Shown piece by piece: positions 50,016-63,700 of a stretch of 64,000 nt of DNA (its first letter is position 1; the number at the start of each line of letters is the position of its first letter). Position numbers and translations under genes: made by a program. The notes below the pieces were generated by a model, which saw only the letters and a program-made list of their open reading frames with translations, was not told where the DNA came from and ran no database searches. The stretch is taken from the NCBI RefSeq assembly GCF_901933205.1, contig NC_044572.1, positions 110,558,965 through 110,622,964 of the forward strand. Direction: 5' to 3'. The stretch is from Camarhynchus parvulus. Taxonomy: Eukaryota > Chordata > Aves > Passeriformes > Thraupidae.

Positions 50016-53000
50016 ATAAACTAAAACTGATCTGCTAAAACCATTGTGGATCTAGCTGTAGGTGTCTGTCACATTAGAAACGGAATTGTTGTCACACCCA
50101 ATCTGGAAAAGACCTGCTAGGAGGTACTCAAAATCTACCCTAATTGACCACTGTCATTTAGTTACAGTTTTTGTAGGCAGAGAAAATATGGCTGCTTTCT
50201 GTAAACAGACTCTCTGGGTACAAAAAAACATTTGATATCTTATAAACATCAGTCGTATGAATTGGAGGTTAAAGACTAAAGTAAAAATGCCAATTACATC
50301 TTTTTGACTGTTTCTGTTTTGCCAGCAAATAATGATAGTGTTACAACCAAATGACAAAAAAATGTTAATTCTCATGGAATGGTGTACATTTTTTACATTA
50401 GTGCAAAGATCAGAAGAATGTAAGGATTTTTGTCAGAATATCTGATTTATGGCTAGTCAGCATATAAAAAGACAGGTTAAGTGACAGAAAAATTAATACA
50501 TTATAGTTAAAGACACAGCAACCCTGAACAAAAATTGATAATGAAGACAATTTCAAAGACCAGAAGTCTTAAGGTACTGATTGATGGATGGGCCATTGGA
50601 GAAACTACTCAGGCACATCTTTGCAGAGGTTGAATCAGAAATTTGTAGTTGAAAGAAGGGAGAGGAATAGGACACATGGGATTTCTCACATGTTTCATGG
50701 GAAAGATTTAATTTACAGGATGGTGGAGTAGGATTGTGAGATTATCTTCATCTGCAGAAGACAAACACATTTCGTCTTTATATCTTTTGGGGAACAAATA
50801 TTTTTGCTGTCTTGAAGTTTAGTTGTTTTATGATAGATAGACTTATACAAACAACTCCTGGACAAGGTTTTTATTTGTTGTGATGAGCTCATTGCTGTTC
50901 TGTTTGGAGTAAATAGCATCCTGTTTTAGGATATACAGTCCTTGCACTGTGTAAGCACTGTTCAGCAGTAACTAAAATTTTATTATCAAATTTATTATCA
51001 CTATTTTCAGCAAAAATGAAGAATATAGCCTCATACAAGCTACTATGAAGCAAATCAACTCTATCAGCCAAAACCAGGACAATGGGGTGTAAAAAGGAAC
51101 TGTTTTCTGAAGAAAGCTTTATTGAACCAGATCCTTACCATGGTTAAGAGACAATTAAAGACCATACTATCCGTGCAGAAAACCCTGAAGAAAGGATCAC
51201 ATCTGAGAGGTATCTGGTGCCTCTTTCCATAATGAAGTATGAGTCCTCTTACTGCAAAGCCATCTGATCTGTTTTCATGCCTTTTTTTCTCAGTATTATG
51301 CACTATAAAAATGTGTGTCTGATATTCAGGAAAGTGCCTGTTTTTCAGGCTTAGATGTGTTCCCTAAATTCATGCCATTTGGAGGATGAAAAAGTCAGCT
51401 AATCTTCCAGCATCAGTTACTTAATTCTCTGTCTGTTCTCTCGCTAGATTTACTAAAATGCAAATGGATTTATCTGAATTCAGGAGCACTGGCTAGCTTC
51501 TGTTCTGATGAAACTTTCCCAGGCTTTAATGTGGGTTCACTTCTGCAAGTGGCCTAATAAGAAGAATCTTTGTACATGCTGCCCTGTGCTAACAGCAGCA
51601 TTTTACTCTTCCTTCCTCTTGAGTGAGGCCTGCCTGATCATGTGTCTCCTGACCAGTTGTTTTAAGCAAAGCAGGCCTTGACCAGATCCGCCAATGAAAT
51701 GTACAGCATTAGCAGGAGGTCAATCAGGAGGTCATTCACTTGAAATGATGATATCTATTATTTTTTACAACCTTTCTTCTGGTTCTGAGAAATAGCATTT
51801 CTTTTGCATTTGTCTACCTTTTCTTCCTCCAGCCACTTGCAGAAAAACTCAGGCTTCTTGATTTTTCAGTTCTGAAAATCCTTTAAGTCAAAGTAGTTGT
51901 TCAACACACAGAGTGAAGAGGAAACTATATCATGGAAGAGCGTCAATAGAAATGAAGTGAGTATTGGTTATGAAGCTTGTGGAGATCTGCACTTGAAACC
52001 CTAAGTACTGATAATGGTAGTGTGTGAAGCTGTATTCCTTGTTTTGGACACATTCCCAGAATGGCCAGTGTAAAGTGAGACAACTCAAGCCTTTCATCCA
52101 GACAGGTTTTTTATGGGCTTTGTATTTTCTTTGTTGATGGAATCAGTTTAAGGCCTTTCCATTATATGAACTGGGTCTTTGGGCATTTGTGTTATATTTT
52201 GTACCTCTCCCCTTGTCACACCCAAGGAACATTTCTATATGTGCACTCATTACAATTCTGCCAGCTAGAGTGCAGAAGCCTCTGATAGAAAAATAATTAG
52301 CAGCATTGTCCAACAAGTCCTATACATTTAAATGAGTAAAGTTATAAAAATATAAAAATCCCCGGCATTTTTTCAAAAGAACAGGGATTTCTCAACTAAG
52401 TTGAGAAGTGCTACAAAATAAAATGTTCTTCTCCTTCTCTCTCTAAAAGTTCCATAATGATCTATACACATTCTTTGCCCTGGTGTTTATTTTATGAAGT
52501 CTTAGAGGCTTCTACAAACCTATTTATGTCACTAGGCCCTAACTGAAGTGTGCATAGGTTGTATAAATGGACTTTAAGAGAACTCCTGGTTTCAGCTTCA
52601 TAGATGACTTATTGGTTCTCTGCCTGATGAGAGGAAATAAAAATCACATTTAATGGTTGACTGCCAGTGGTGACTTCCAGGCTTTTTCTTTTTAAAAAAT
52701 CTGTTGTTATAGTCAAGTGTCAAGAGAGTCTTGAAGACAGCTGTAAAAGAAAAAAGGCAATCACTAACACTACAAAAATGTAGGTTTGAAAATAACCTCT
52801 CTGCCTATGGGACTGGGGGACTGAGAGAAAAACATGGTATTTCTGAGCCTGAAACTCATGTTATGTGTCTTTTTCTATGTTTTGTTAATAAATAATTTTC
52901 TTCACAAGTAACTATTAAAACAGAATAATAACCCAAGGCTTATTTTACTTGGGAACTTGAAGCTGAGTGTTCTTAAGGTGTTTGGAAACCTGAAATGAAA

Positions 53001-53430
53001 CAAAAAAAGATAAATCCTAAGTATCAGTATTAACAAGGTACAGCATGAAAAATCTATTGTATTTTTTCTACAATACTTGGCTCTTTTTTTAAAAAAAAGT
53101 GTTTTTACTATCTTGTTTTCACCATAATTTGGAGATATGCCCATGTTATGTAAACTTGATGGTAAACTACAGATTTTATAAGGATACAAGAAAATTAGTG
53201 TAAAGCTGGGATTTTTAGCCAAAAAATATTGGTCCACATTTGAAGCTCTGAAGTACTAAACACACCTGTCAAACAGTTTTGGTGTTCTTTTAACTTCAGC
53301 TTTTTGTTTATCTGACCTCTGAGTTTTTCCATTAGATATCGTTAGTTGCACAAATCCACGTTCTTGAATTGGATGAGAAAGAACACTCTTTGCCCTTTGG
53401 ACTAATTGGTCTGCTCTTCAGTTAGGGCTT
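50016..53430. other. Unique AT-rich non-coding stretch
   Basis: No gene or known repeat is recognised. The longest frame is 111 codons (52902-53237 minus), rich in Leu, Phe, Ser and Lys, consistent with chance in AT-rich DNA. Confidence 0.5.
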
Positions 53431-53537
53431 CACAGAATCACATAATTGTTAGGGTTGGAAGGAACCTCTGCAGATTATCTAGTCCAAGCCCCCTGCCAAG
53501 ACAGGGTCACCCAGTGCAGGTTACAGAGGAACGTGCT
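53431..53537 (-). mobile_element. Short CR1 LINE 3' fragment, minus strand
   Basis: Read on the plus strand, CACAGAATCACATAATTGTT, AGGGTTGGAAGGAACCTCTG, ATCTAGTCCAAGCCCCCTGC and GGTCACCCAGTGCAGGTTAC form about 100 bp of a CR1 3' end. The CCAAGACAGGGTCACC variant marks a subfamily different from the copies carrying CCATGGGCAGGGAC. Truncation is at about 53537. Confidence 0.9.
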
Positions 53538-53763
53538 GTAAATCCCCAGCCATTGCACAGCAAGTTTATGTAAAAGTGGCTTAAGGTTCTACTTTTCCCT
53601 GAGGTGGCACAAAAGAAAGCTTGACAAAAGTTCTTGGGAGGTCAAAACACAAGCTTCGCTGGCAAACATTAGAAGATCAGGAAGTGGTAAAATTTCAATC
53701 AAAATAAAGCATTTCACAATGAATTGATTCAGCACTAACTTATCCAACCTTAAAATACCCAGA

Positions 53764-53822
53764 TTTCAAGAAGAGGAAATTAGTAGAAGAAAAGGAGAGA
53801 AAGAGAGAAAAAAAGCGAGACA
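53764..53822. repeat. Purine-rich low-complexity tract
   Basis: About 60 bp of nearly pure A and G, including GAGAGAAAGAGAGAAAAAAAG. It is simple sequence without an attached element. Confidence 0.65.
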
Positions 53823-56499
53823 AGAAATGTACAGCCATCACCCTTGGATCCAGTGTGGTCTCAGATGCCATAAACTCCAAGGAAAATAGGGACTTAGCCA
53901 CCTGTGTCTTTGTGCAATGGTTTTTAGTCTGCTCTGGCCTCCTGTGCCCATAACTCCCCTTCAGGTGGGGCTTTTGATCTGACATCCACTCTGGGACTAG
54001 CTGCAGCTCCAAAGAGGATTGACTGTGGGGCAGACGACTGTTCCATCTTTGCAGAACTTGATCTGCCCTTTCCTCCCACACACATCTGAGTTGTTTTGCT
54101 CCAGTAATCATTCTTTCCAGTCTCTCACATACATGCAGGTGAGTTTTTTTGTTTTCCTGATAGAAACTCTTGTTTAGGCTACTATTAATTTGAAAATACT
54201 GATCAAAGTGGTAAAAAAAATTTTCCAGATCTCATAAAATAATGTGGGTTTAATTACCAGTTGAATACAAAGAAAAGGGGTTTGAACTTGCATGTCTACT
54301 GAAGATAAAGTGTACATGAAAACAGGAAGAAGATCCTAAGTACAACCACTTCACATATTTGACAAGTTTTATCTTAGTGTTTGAAAGCATGAAAATATAG
54401 GATTTATAACATGATAATTAAGTACAGCCAGATTAAAGATTGGGTGATATCCATCACAGAAGTTAGAAGCAACGAAATACGTGCAAGAAAAATCAATCCC
54501 TCTGACTATGGGTTACCAAAAGGCTGGACCTCAGTGCCTAGGCTGCTGGTAAAAATGGCATGTCAACCTCTGGGCTGTTACATATGGTGAGAAGCAGCAC
54601 ACTAGAGCACAGGCAGAGGCTGGTGGCAGAGGCAAGGCCTGGTAAGACCAGCTGTACTTTTATTGCCTGTGATTCAGAGGTGTTGATGGGTTGAGGAAGT
54701 TTGCCTTTTTGGAACAGGTAAGTATTTGAGCACAACCTTCCAACCAGACACAGGAAAAAGGGGTGGGAAAATGCAAATATGTTGTTGAAAACAATGATGT
54801 CCTCTTTCCTCATACTAATGATTTGAAGTAGGATGAGAGGTAACTAAGTGTGATCTTGGACCCTAATTTTTATCATCTAAGACTAGGTTTGCATTCATAG
54901 ACAAATGAAGGGGCATGTAACACGTTGTTAGCATTGACAAGTACACTAGGCTGCTCTTATGGGTTTCAACATTGTTTTCCTACCTGTAGATAAAAATGCA
55001 TCTAATTCTCATTATTTGCTCTGTCATGTGAAATACAGGTTCCTGCTGTAGTTGCTCATCTTGTAATGTCATTCTCATGGAAACATTGCAATGATTTTTA
55101 TCAGTTTCTTGGAAGCCAGAACATAAAAAAGATCAGTTATTGATTATGCAATTGATTATTGCAAAACTGGGGAAAATATAGAGTAGTAATTGATATTTCT
55201 ACTAAAATATAAATATATATAAAACTTTCTGTTCAAGGGTGACAAACACAGGAATGTTTGGGGATCATAAGTCTAACGACACAGAAGCTGGGGGCCTGCC
55301 AAAACATGCATTACATGCCTAAATATTCTGTATGGCTGCCACTTTTATTTACACTAAATACACAAACTTATATGGAGTTAAGGAAATACCTAAGTAAGAG
55401 TTACAGCAATTTATAAAAGTATTTTTGTCATCCCCATCATGGTAATACATATTTCTTAAAAAGTGAATATTTTCAAAGGAACAAAATTCTTAAAGGTTTT
55501 ATTGTATATTGTTATATTGTTCTACATGAATCTAAAAATTAGTCAGGTAAAATTTTTATATTCTTCCTTTCTGAACTGAGCTATGTTTTGGTTGGGAAAT
55601 AGAGAGGAACAGGTGAAGAGCTCCTTCCCATTATACACAGTATGCAAGAGTTTGTCTAAATACAGTTTTCAAACTAGGAGCTAATAACTTTCTCATACAG
55701 TTTCACTGTCATTTTTGAATAAATATAAACTTAGGACGAACACTTTAAATTCATCAGGATGTAGTCAAAATGGTAAAAACACCGAACAGTTATAGTCAGT
55801 ACTGTTCTCAAGGTGTCTTTTCATGAATCAGGTGTTTTTAATCCAATATTTTTTTCATGCTGTGATTTCAAAGATCAGTTAGAAATTTAATTATTCTTAA
55901 ACATTAAGAATTTACTCTTAAAAATTAATTCAGCAGCTGAAAAAAGATATTTTCAGGACTCATCATGTCACTGAGCTGGATTCATTACTGTGGTTTTTAC
56001 AGTCCATTTTTATAGTGCATATTCCATTGAGATTTGCATTCTAAAACTGGAGCAATAAGTCAGAGCAGTAGCTCATGTTTCTTGTAGGAAAATAATAAGT
56101 GGCATACCAGAAATCTCTGGAGAATTTAAGTTGAATGATCTTTAAATAATTCTTCCCTTGTAGGTCATGTAGAACACATTTATAGCCATGGACTTCAGGG
56201 GTTTCCTTTCTCCTTACTTGACCTAGTTTTTTTAGGTAAAATGTGTTACTGTAATCAGTTCATTGAACAACTAAATGCTGAGGTGAAATTTATGACCTTT
56301 TTGATAGAACCTACATGTTTTGGTCACCAAAGTGGATTTTTTTCACAATGACTTTGTGGCAGGTTTCCTTGACATCTTTTCAGACTAAAAAACATGTGTT
56401 AAGCTTAGCTGGTTTCCATCTGCTCAGCAGACCTTATTTTATTCCTTTTGTCAAAAATTTCTGCTAACCAAAATGCCTCTTTCCTTCCCAGAACACTTT

Positions 56500-56522
56500 C
56501 CCCCCCCCCTTTTATTCCCCCC
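56500..56522. repeat. C-rich tract
   Basis: A C10 run, a short TTTTATT spacer and a C6 run. The other strand carries G runs, but there are too few to form a standard four-run G-quadruplex without splitting the long run. Confidence 0.7.
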
Positions 56523-57240
56523 TCTATTTGTTTGTTTTTGTAAAACTTTCAGTTCCTTTAAAAGATGGTAATGCATGCCAGCTACAGTAAGAGACTGCGA
56601 GGAAAAAAAAATGTATCTGAAAAACTAAAGTTATAACAAAACCTTTCCTCCAAGATACATCTTGGTCTTGTTTACCAAGGTGGTGTTATTGCCAGTAGGG
56701 TGTAGGCAGCACTCCTCTAAACAACTCCAAGAGTGGAACTTTGCAGTGAAAAAATAGGGAGGGAAAGAAAAAGTGTGTTCCATGGGAAAACATCCCCTTC
56801 ACTTTGCTACTCCATCTTAAGTCATGCTCATTTCCCAAAGCAATGTCTAAATCTCCAGAAAACCTGAAGAGTAACAAGAAAATGTGTTTGCTGCACTGCA
56901 CTGAGAATGGAACCACTGCAGAGCAGATGAACATAACGAGGAGGCCAGTGGTTTTCTACAGAGCTGCCACTGACCTCGGGGTTTTGCTGCTGTGCCTGGG
57001 CTAGTAAGAATGGGACCTACTCCTGCTGTGCAGACCCATTCCAGTCCTCCTTCTTATAATGTCTTTATTCCCATGGGAATGACATACACCTCCATTTTAC
57101 CTTTAGAATATTTTAACTGAAATATTTGCTATCAGTTTCGGTTTTTTTTAAATTTTTATTCTGAAAGACACTATTTTGATTTGCCAAGGGGCAGTTTTTC
57201 TGAAGCTAAAGCCAAACTTTAGGTTTGAATGTAAAGCAAA

Positions 57241-57264
57241 ATTATAGAATATTAATTCTATAAT
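57241..57264. repeat. Perfect 10-bp-arm hairpin next to a CR1 3' end
   Basis: ATTATAGAAT and its exact reverse complement ATTCTATAAT are separated by ATTA. The arms resemble the CR1 terminal repeat unit (ATTCTATGA and its complement). They may be inverted, mutated terminal repeats of the CR1 starting at 57272. Confidence 0.7.
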
Positions 57265-57271
57265 AACAATA

Positions 57272-57672
57272 TCATAATCATAGAATGGTCTGGGTTGGAA
57301 GGAACCTTAAAAATCATCTGGCTCCAGCCCCTCTACCATAGGCAGGGACACCTCCACTGGACCAGGTTGCTTAATGTCCCATTCAACCTGGTCTTAAACA
57401 CTTCCGTGGATGTGTCACATCCACAACTTCTCTGTCAACTTATTCCAGCGCCTCGTGATGGCCACAGTTAATTTCTTCCATATCTAACCTAAATTTCCCA
57501 TCTTTCAGTTTGTACACATTAGTCCTTGTCCTGTCACTACAGCTCCTGTTGAACAGTCCCTCTCCAGCTTCCCTGTTGGCCCCCTTCAGATAGTGAAGGT
57601 AGCTATGAGGTATCCACACCTCAACTTTCTCCTCTCCAGGCTGAAGACCCCTAATGAACTTCCTCTGTCTGT
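57272..57672 (-). mobile_element. CR1 LINE 3' fragment, minus strand
   Basis: Read on the plus strand, AATCATAGAATGGTCTGGGT starts the copy. It continues through AACCTTAAAAATCATCTGGC, AGGCAGGGACACCTCCACTG, GACCAGGTTGCTTAATGTCC, AGTCCTTGTCCTGTCACTAC and CAACTTTCTCCTCTCCAGGC, ending near TTCCTCTGTCTGTCA. About 400 bp of the 3' UTR and end of ORF2 are kept, without an intact frame. Confidence 0.95.
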
Positions 57673-58384
57673 CAGTAGCTAAGTATTATTATAGTAACTA
57701 TACCTGAGGGAGAAAAGAGGCTCAAAAGATTATCTCAGCAGGATTTCATCACAGGTTATAGATTATTAAAATAATTGCACTTTATGATTCACTTGCAGAC
57801 AGCAAACAACCCAAATTCATCCACTATGCAGAAATAGTATCACCAGATCTAATAGATATATGGCTAGCTGCAGACGAAGAACTCTATGTGTGACAATAGC
57901 ATGGGAGTATTTAAAATCCCCAAGCATGTACATTTTTCTTAACTATAGAAAATTAGTAAATTACTATGGAAAAGTATTTCAGAAGGGATTTTGACCATAA
58001 AAAGAATGCAATAATTAAAAAAAATCACATGGCTATAAGGCCTGTTCTGGACCAGCAGCTTTAAAGGTCATATTCTTAATTTAGTCTATCTGAAAATGTT
58101 AAATAAATAGCTGAGCTACCTTGCCTACTGTGCTTGTATTAATTTGGTTTCTATTCAGAAATGTTGGAACTCTTTAGAAGAAAGATTCTACTAGTTCTTT
58201 TGTCTATATTTACTCATGGCAAATTTTATAGGTAACCAAATAGAACATTTAAATTCAGGGTTCTAGGGTGATTAGTGTAATGTTTGATGGTTTATTGGTT
58301 CTGGCATCTAACAAAATGAATAGCATGACTTTTCAGACTGGTCTAAATAAAAGGCCTTCTTTCCTTTAATCTGTATTTTTTTCA

Positions 58385-58398
58385 TGTGTGTGTGTGTG
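58385..58398. repeat. (TG)7 dinucleotide repeat
   Basis: Seven uninterrupted TG units. This is a short microsatellite. Confidence 0.85.
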
Positions 58399-59794
58399 TA
58401 AAGCATCAGAGGCTGTAGACCAACAACCATAAAACCTGAAATCCTTTGATTATTAAATTACCTTGATATTAACTACACAGGCTTTAACAAAACCAGGTTG
58501 CTAATTCATTCCCTGGTCTCTAGGCTGTGAGCAGTTATTTATTTTTCCAAAAGTGCAATCACCTTTCATTCTATCTCCCTTCTGTCCCACATCATTTATG
58601 GAACATACCTGCCTGTTAAAGATTTTGATTTGACAAGCCAGAAATCTACTTCCTATGGTTAAATGATATTTCATCTATGAATTGCTTATATAAGATTCAA
58701 GACTACTTCTTTCAGTTTTCCTAGATTCAGTCCTTGGGCATAGCCAAGGTGGAAGTCATCCTTTTGTCCAAGTTTTTTCTTTAGTAACATAGGAAAATAT
58801 AGAGAGTAAATTGCAGTTGTTATACACAACAGTGATAATTCATGATCTATAGATCCCAAAATTCATCTTTAGAGAATGGAAACACGTCAGAGACTAATTT
58901 TTTTCGCTGTTATTTTGTTTGAAGTGATGCGCTTTCCTTCTGACATGTTTAGAAGGCTGTGGAAAACTGTAAAAATCCTTCTGCCAATCCTCCTTCCCTC
59001 TTTCTCTTCTTTGTCTTCTTTAACTGCGCATCTTTAATCCAAACTAAACTCTGATTTTTAAACTACATTTTCTTTTCTCTTCAGAAATTTGGGTGGCTTC
59101 TATTTGTGGGTAACACTAAAAAGCAAAGAACAAAAAGTAGAAAAAAACTGATGTACTAGAAGAAGACTGATGGGACTGGGAGCATACTATCCTTCCGGTT
59201 GAAGTCTCCTGGGTTAAAGCACTCTGACACCTGGAATTAAGAGTCCATCTCTAATTCCTACTCCTGCTACTCACCCTCTAATTATAAGGCATTTTAGGAA
59301 GGAAACAAAATAAACCGAAACACTTTTTTGTCTTTTCTGTGACAATGTTGTGCTACACATAAACAAAAATTCACTAGAGTAAGAAATAACACTGGAGTCT
59401 TCAGTTTTGGTGAATATTCCAGGCATACTAGTTAATTTTATTTGTTTATTTGTAAATAGAGACAACTTCAACATAGTAAACATCTCATTCCTACTTCGTC
59501 CTAAGCTGCTCTCATTTTAGGATGCGCACCTGAAAATGGGAACTCAGCTTGCAAATTCATATTGGCCCAAGGAATAGAGAAACATTTAAAGCTCAGGAGG
59601 AACATAGTCTCTCTAATATGTCTGTAAATCCCTACTTCAGATAGTTATCTTGGTTTTGTATATGTTATAGGGTTTTTTTCATTTAAATTGTTGTTATTAA
59701 AATACACCAGAGCACTAGAACACTGGGACAAGCTATTTGAAACCTATTTTGTGAGGCAAGGCACTTATAACTTTGTTTGGAATAAGAGTCAGAA

Positions 59795-59925
59795 GAAATA
59801 TTTATAACAATAAGCAATATTGTTATAAATTTGTTATATATAATATATAAAGATTTGTTAAATTATATATTGATATAAATTTTATATTTTTTATAATAAG
59901 ATTATAAAATAACTGTTGTAATATT
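59795..59925. repeat. AT-rich low-complexity patch with hairpins
   Basis: Nearly pure A/T sequence with TATATA words. ATAACAATA (59804-59812) and its exact reverse complement TATTGTTAT (59818-59826) can form a 9-bp stem with a 5-base loop. Confidence 0.65.
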
Positions 59926-60267
59926 GTACATGAGAGAATGTAATTAAGCTTTTAATGCAGTAAATTAATTAACAAGTAAATTAATATAAAAAGACTGTAC
60001 CCTTCAATGATTTTATTTCTTCATTTTCTGGGAGTGTAATGGTGTGGTGAAATAGAAAGGAAGAGCTGAAACTGAAATGAAATCTTTGTTGGCTCATGTG
60101 TGTACTGAATGTCACGAGTAGGATAATTTGTTCTCCAACACCTAATGTGTTGGACAATATATTCTGTGTAAGTATGGCTCAATTGGTTCTTTGTCATAAA
60201 GTGACCTGGAATGAGCAAGCTCTATAGCTCTTCAGTGTTTGTTACAATAAAATAATAATAAAATTAA

Positions 60268-60740
60268 ATAGAAGGATCTGGTTTGGAAAAAATCTTGAAG
60301 GTTGCCTAGTTCCGACCCTGCTGCTGTGGGTGGGGGCACCCTTCACTAGACCAGAGTGCTTAGAATCCCATCCAGCCTGGGCTTGGACGCTTCCAGAGAT
60401 GAGGCATCCACAACCTCTCTGGGAAAGCTCTTCCAGTGTCTCACTGTAACAAAGAATAATACTTCCTTCTAATATTTAATCTAAACCTACCCTCTTTGAG
60501 TTTGAAGGAATTGCCCCTTGTCCTGTCTCTACATGTCCTTGTGGCAAGTTCCTCTCCTGCTCTCTTGTAGCTCCCTTTAGGTACTGGAAGGTGCTCTAAG
60601 GTTGCCCTGGAGTTTGCTGCAGGCTGAACAATCCCAACTCTCTCTGCCTGTCTTCAGAGAAGAGGTGCTCCAACCCTCTGATCATCTTTTTGGCCCTCCT
60701 CTGGGCTTGTTCCAAGAGATCCGTGTCCTTCTTATGTTGG
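60268..60740 (-). mobile_element. CR1 LINE 3' fragment, minus strand
   Basis: Read on the plus strand, a diverged 3' end (TAGAAGGATCTGGTTTGG) is followed by clear CR1 blocks. These are CTTCACTAGACCAGAGTGCT, ATCCCATCCAGCCTGGGCTT, CATCCACAACCTCTCTGGGA, TTGCCCCTTGTCCTGTCTCT and TTTGGCCCTCCTCTGGGCTT, ending with a TCCAAGAGATCCGTGTCCTT block. About 470 bp remain. The terminal tandem repeats have decayed into an AATAATAATAAAATTAAATA stretch just before the element. Confidence 0.95.
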
Positions 60741-63700
60741 CAAAGATTTCTAATTCAGTGATGATTCATTGAAAAGGAAGCAAAAATTTGAGTTACGGTG
60801 GCATCTCAAGACCCAAGTAGAGCAAGACAACTTCTCATTCCAGGAATATCAGACCTCTGTCCTTAGGTAATGAAAGTTGATTTGATAATTTCAAATTAAC
60901 CTACTCTGCCCTGCACATAGATTGGGAGTATGTTGCTTTTGTATATTAATAATGAGTTTGATGTTACACAGGAAGGGTGAGAATAAAATTTTGAGCTGTC
61001 ACTGCATCAATAATTCTCCCAGAGTCACACTGGGCATAACAGATGAGGACTTTTAACTACATGATGTGTTGCACCACAGTCCCAAAAGTTGCCAGTGGCT
61101 AAGAACAGGAACATTTGTTCACACAGCATGGAATGAAAAACTGCTTTTTGAAGTGCTGAAGTGAAGGGTTGTTACTTCCCAAAATGATGCCTGATGAAAT
61201 GCAAGTACTTAAAATTTTGTGATTGAATGTGCTCATGATGTCACCATCAAGCATATTTAATGAGTAACGTGCTCTCTATCCGACCTGCAACAAAATGCCT
61301 CTCTAAGAAAAGCTAAATAATGATGCGCTAAAAGCAGAAAATGTTCATTTCAAAACTGAAACAAACTATTTCTGAGGAGGCTAAAGGTGGTTATGCAGCT
61401 GGTTTCAAGATTTTCTTATAACAGTTACAGTGTCTTAGAAACATACTGGGAGTTTTTTAATGGTTTAATATATTTGCTCATACTTCTAGATTTAGGCATT
61501 TACTTTAAAACAAGTCAAATGAATTATTTTGTAGCTTCTGATTTGGTCTTAATGCATCCCTGTGTTACACAGATTCAGTGAAGAAACCAGATGCCAAGGC
61601 TGGTAGATGTGGAAATATGGTATATAGATATCCTCATGTATTTCTGCTTTTTGAGCTACAAGTATTTTTGGAAAGATAGTGTAATTTAGCATTAAGGTAG
61701 CAAAGAAAGAAAAAACCTGACTGTTTTCCGTTTCCATTTCCATTGGTGTTTTGTAATTTTTAAATGGTCCCTTGCATAACTCTTTTGGAGTATATTCTAT
61801 TACCCACTTTATCATTCCAGGTAAAATATCTTCTTTTTTTTTTCCTTTCTTGGACTAAACCTACTGGTGTCGATAACATTATTTGTGAAAGGATTGTAGG
61901 TGAGAGTCACAAAGAAGCCCATGTTGAGTCTCTGCTTCACATGCCAAAAATCACCAGGTAAATTCATAAATGGGAATTTCACATGGAACAAGAACTCAAA
62001 CTATAATCTATAATTTAAAAGTCTAAAAATTTTTCATAGTTTTCAATAATTTAGATGTGCTTCTCTAGGGAGTAGAAAATAGAGATAAATAGAGATATGG
62101 GAACAAGGTTTGTTGTGTAGCATCACATTACTTCGGTGAACAGTGAACACAACCTAGCCAAAAAAGCTTCTTTTCCTCCTTTTCATACTACTCAAACCAA
62201 AGGAAGCTAGAATAAGTAATGGGGATGTAAATAAATTAGAGAAGCCCTCAAAAGGAAACTCAGAGCATGAGATTTTTCTGAGAGAACTAACTCAGCATGT
62301 TGCCTACCTAAATCAGCAGAACACCTGCCTCCATTTGGGATCCAGGACTAAATTTTGTTCTTGAGTCTATGTGAAAGTCAGGTTAATTGCTCTTAAGTGC
62401 AACAGGAGAAAGCTCCTGCCATTAATTACTGATAATTCCTCTGACCTCTGGGATGTACAGCGAGAGAGAGATTTGGGCTTGAATTCCCTCCTAAGACAAT
62501 CAAACCCTTATTTGTTAAAATCACCACCATAGAGCATTTTGGCATAGATTTCTCATTCTCATCCTGCAACAGTTGTTTGTTTTCTTAGTTAGGGGATTAT
62601 CTTCAATTATTGCTGCAATAAGCAGGTGCCTTATTAGTTTTCTTTTTCATGTCACTGCTATAGTCAGTGAGTGACAGCATCTCTTGCTATAGCCAAATAA
62701 ATACTGTGTTATGAAAAATAAAAATACCTCAGCAGGGAAAAAAATAGTCTTAAGTTATAGTATGTTATCTCTGTCTCTGGACCTGGTTTAGGTTGTTTCA
62801 CATAAATTGATGTCTTCTAAAGTCCCCAGTCTCTTACAGGCCAGGTGCTTATTGTTATGTCAAATTTGACAGCCTGCTCTTTGTTGACCTTTCAGTAGAA
62901 CTAAAACTAGTTCCATAATGTCCTCTCAGTTCCATGCCTTAAAAAGAGTGAGGAAGAAAAGCAGTTCTTTCATGGACATCATTGAAGATTAGCCAGAAGA
63001 CGAAAAGAATTGTGAATCATTAAAGCCATAGTGCAGCTAAAACTGCTAGCACCCTTTCCTATTGGAAACATAGGTTTCTTTCTTAAACATCTGAAAAAAT
63101 AGTAAATCTTATTAAGCAGATGTGATAAGGAAATGAAGTAGATTGACAGGAAGCTAGTAAGAATGTGCAGGAAGTACTGCATGTATGTATATCTCAGAAG
63201 AGATGAAGATTATATATTGTATAATTTTTACAGACTTTTTTTTGTAATTAAAAATAAAATCTAGAGCTTGAAGGAGTAACACTCATTTTCTTCACCAATA
63301 CTATACCTATATATTCTTTGTATGATAATATTTTTATTTCTTGAAAGAATGGTAAATTATTTTGAAGTAATTTTGTGGGCAGGATTGTTGTTGTTAATTG
63401 TTTACTCAGTACACTAAATCTCAAACCCTGTATCCACACTTGACATAGTCAAGTTTTTAAATGTGAAAAATAGTCAAAAACCTCCAATATAAAAACAGGT
63501 AATAAAAAATTAAATTTATTTTAAAATTTAGATTTTTTAGAGTATCTTTCTGTTTCTTAAGGCACAGTCTTCAAATAATTTCAGATATGATTTTATTACA
63601 ACTTTTGAATTATGTCTCCAAGCTCTTTAATAAAGGGAGGTATATGAATATTTAAATTTTCAAGAACCAAGTAACCTTTTAGTTTTCATTAAAATAGGTC

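Larger units (their letters stand above)
53538..57271. other. Unique non-coding stretch with purine-rich and C-rich tracts
   Basis: No gene is confirmed. Contents are a purine-rich tract (53764-53822) and two short C runs (56500-56509 and 56517-56522). A 10-bp-arm hairpin (57241-57264) touches the next CR1. A 123-codon minus-strand frame at 53740-54111 is the largest unexplained frame here. It resembles no protein I know and its C-terminal part is read through the purine tract. Confidence 0.5.
57673..60267. other. Unique AT-rich non-coding stretch
   Basis: No gene or transposon is recognised. It holds a (TG)7 run (58385-58398) and a very AT-rich low-complexity patch (59795-59925). The longest frames are about 70 codons. 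Confidence 0.5.

Noticed and set aside
53740..54111. 123-codon minus-strand frame
   Set aside because: Its C-terminal part reads through a purine-rich tract. There is no known domain, and splice or promoter support is absent.
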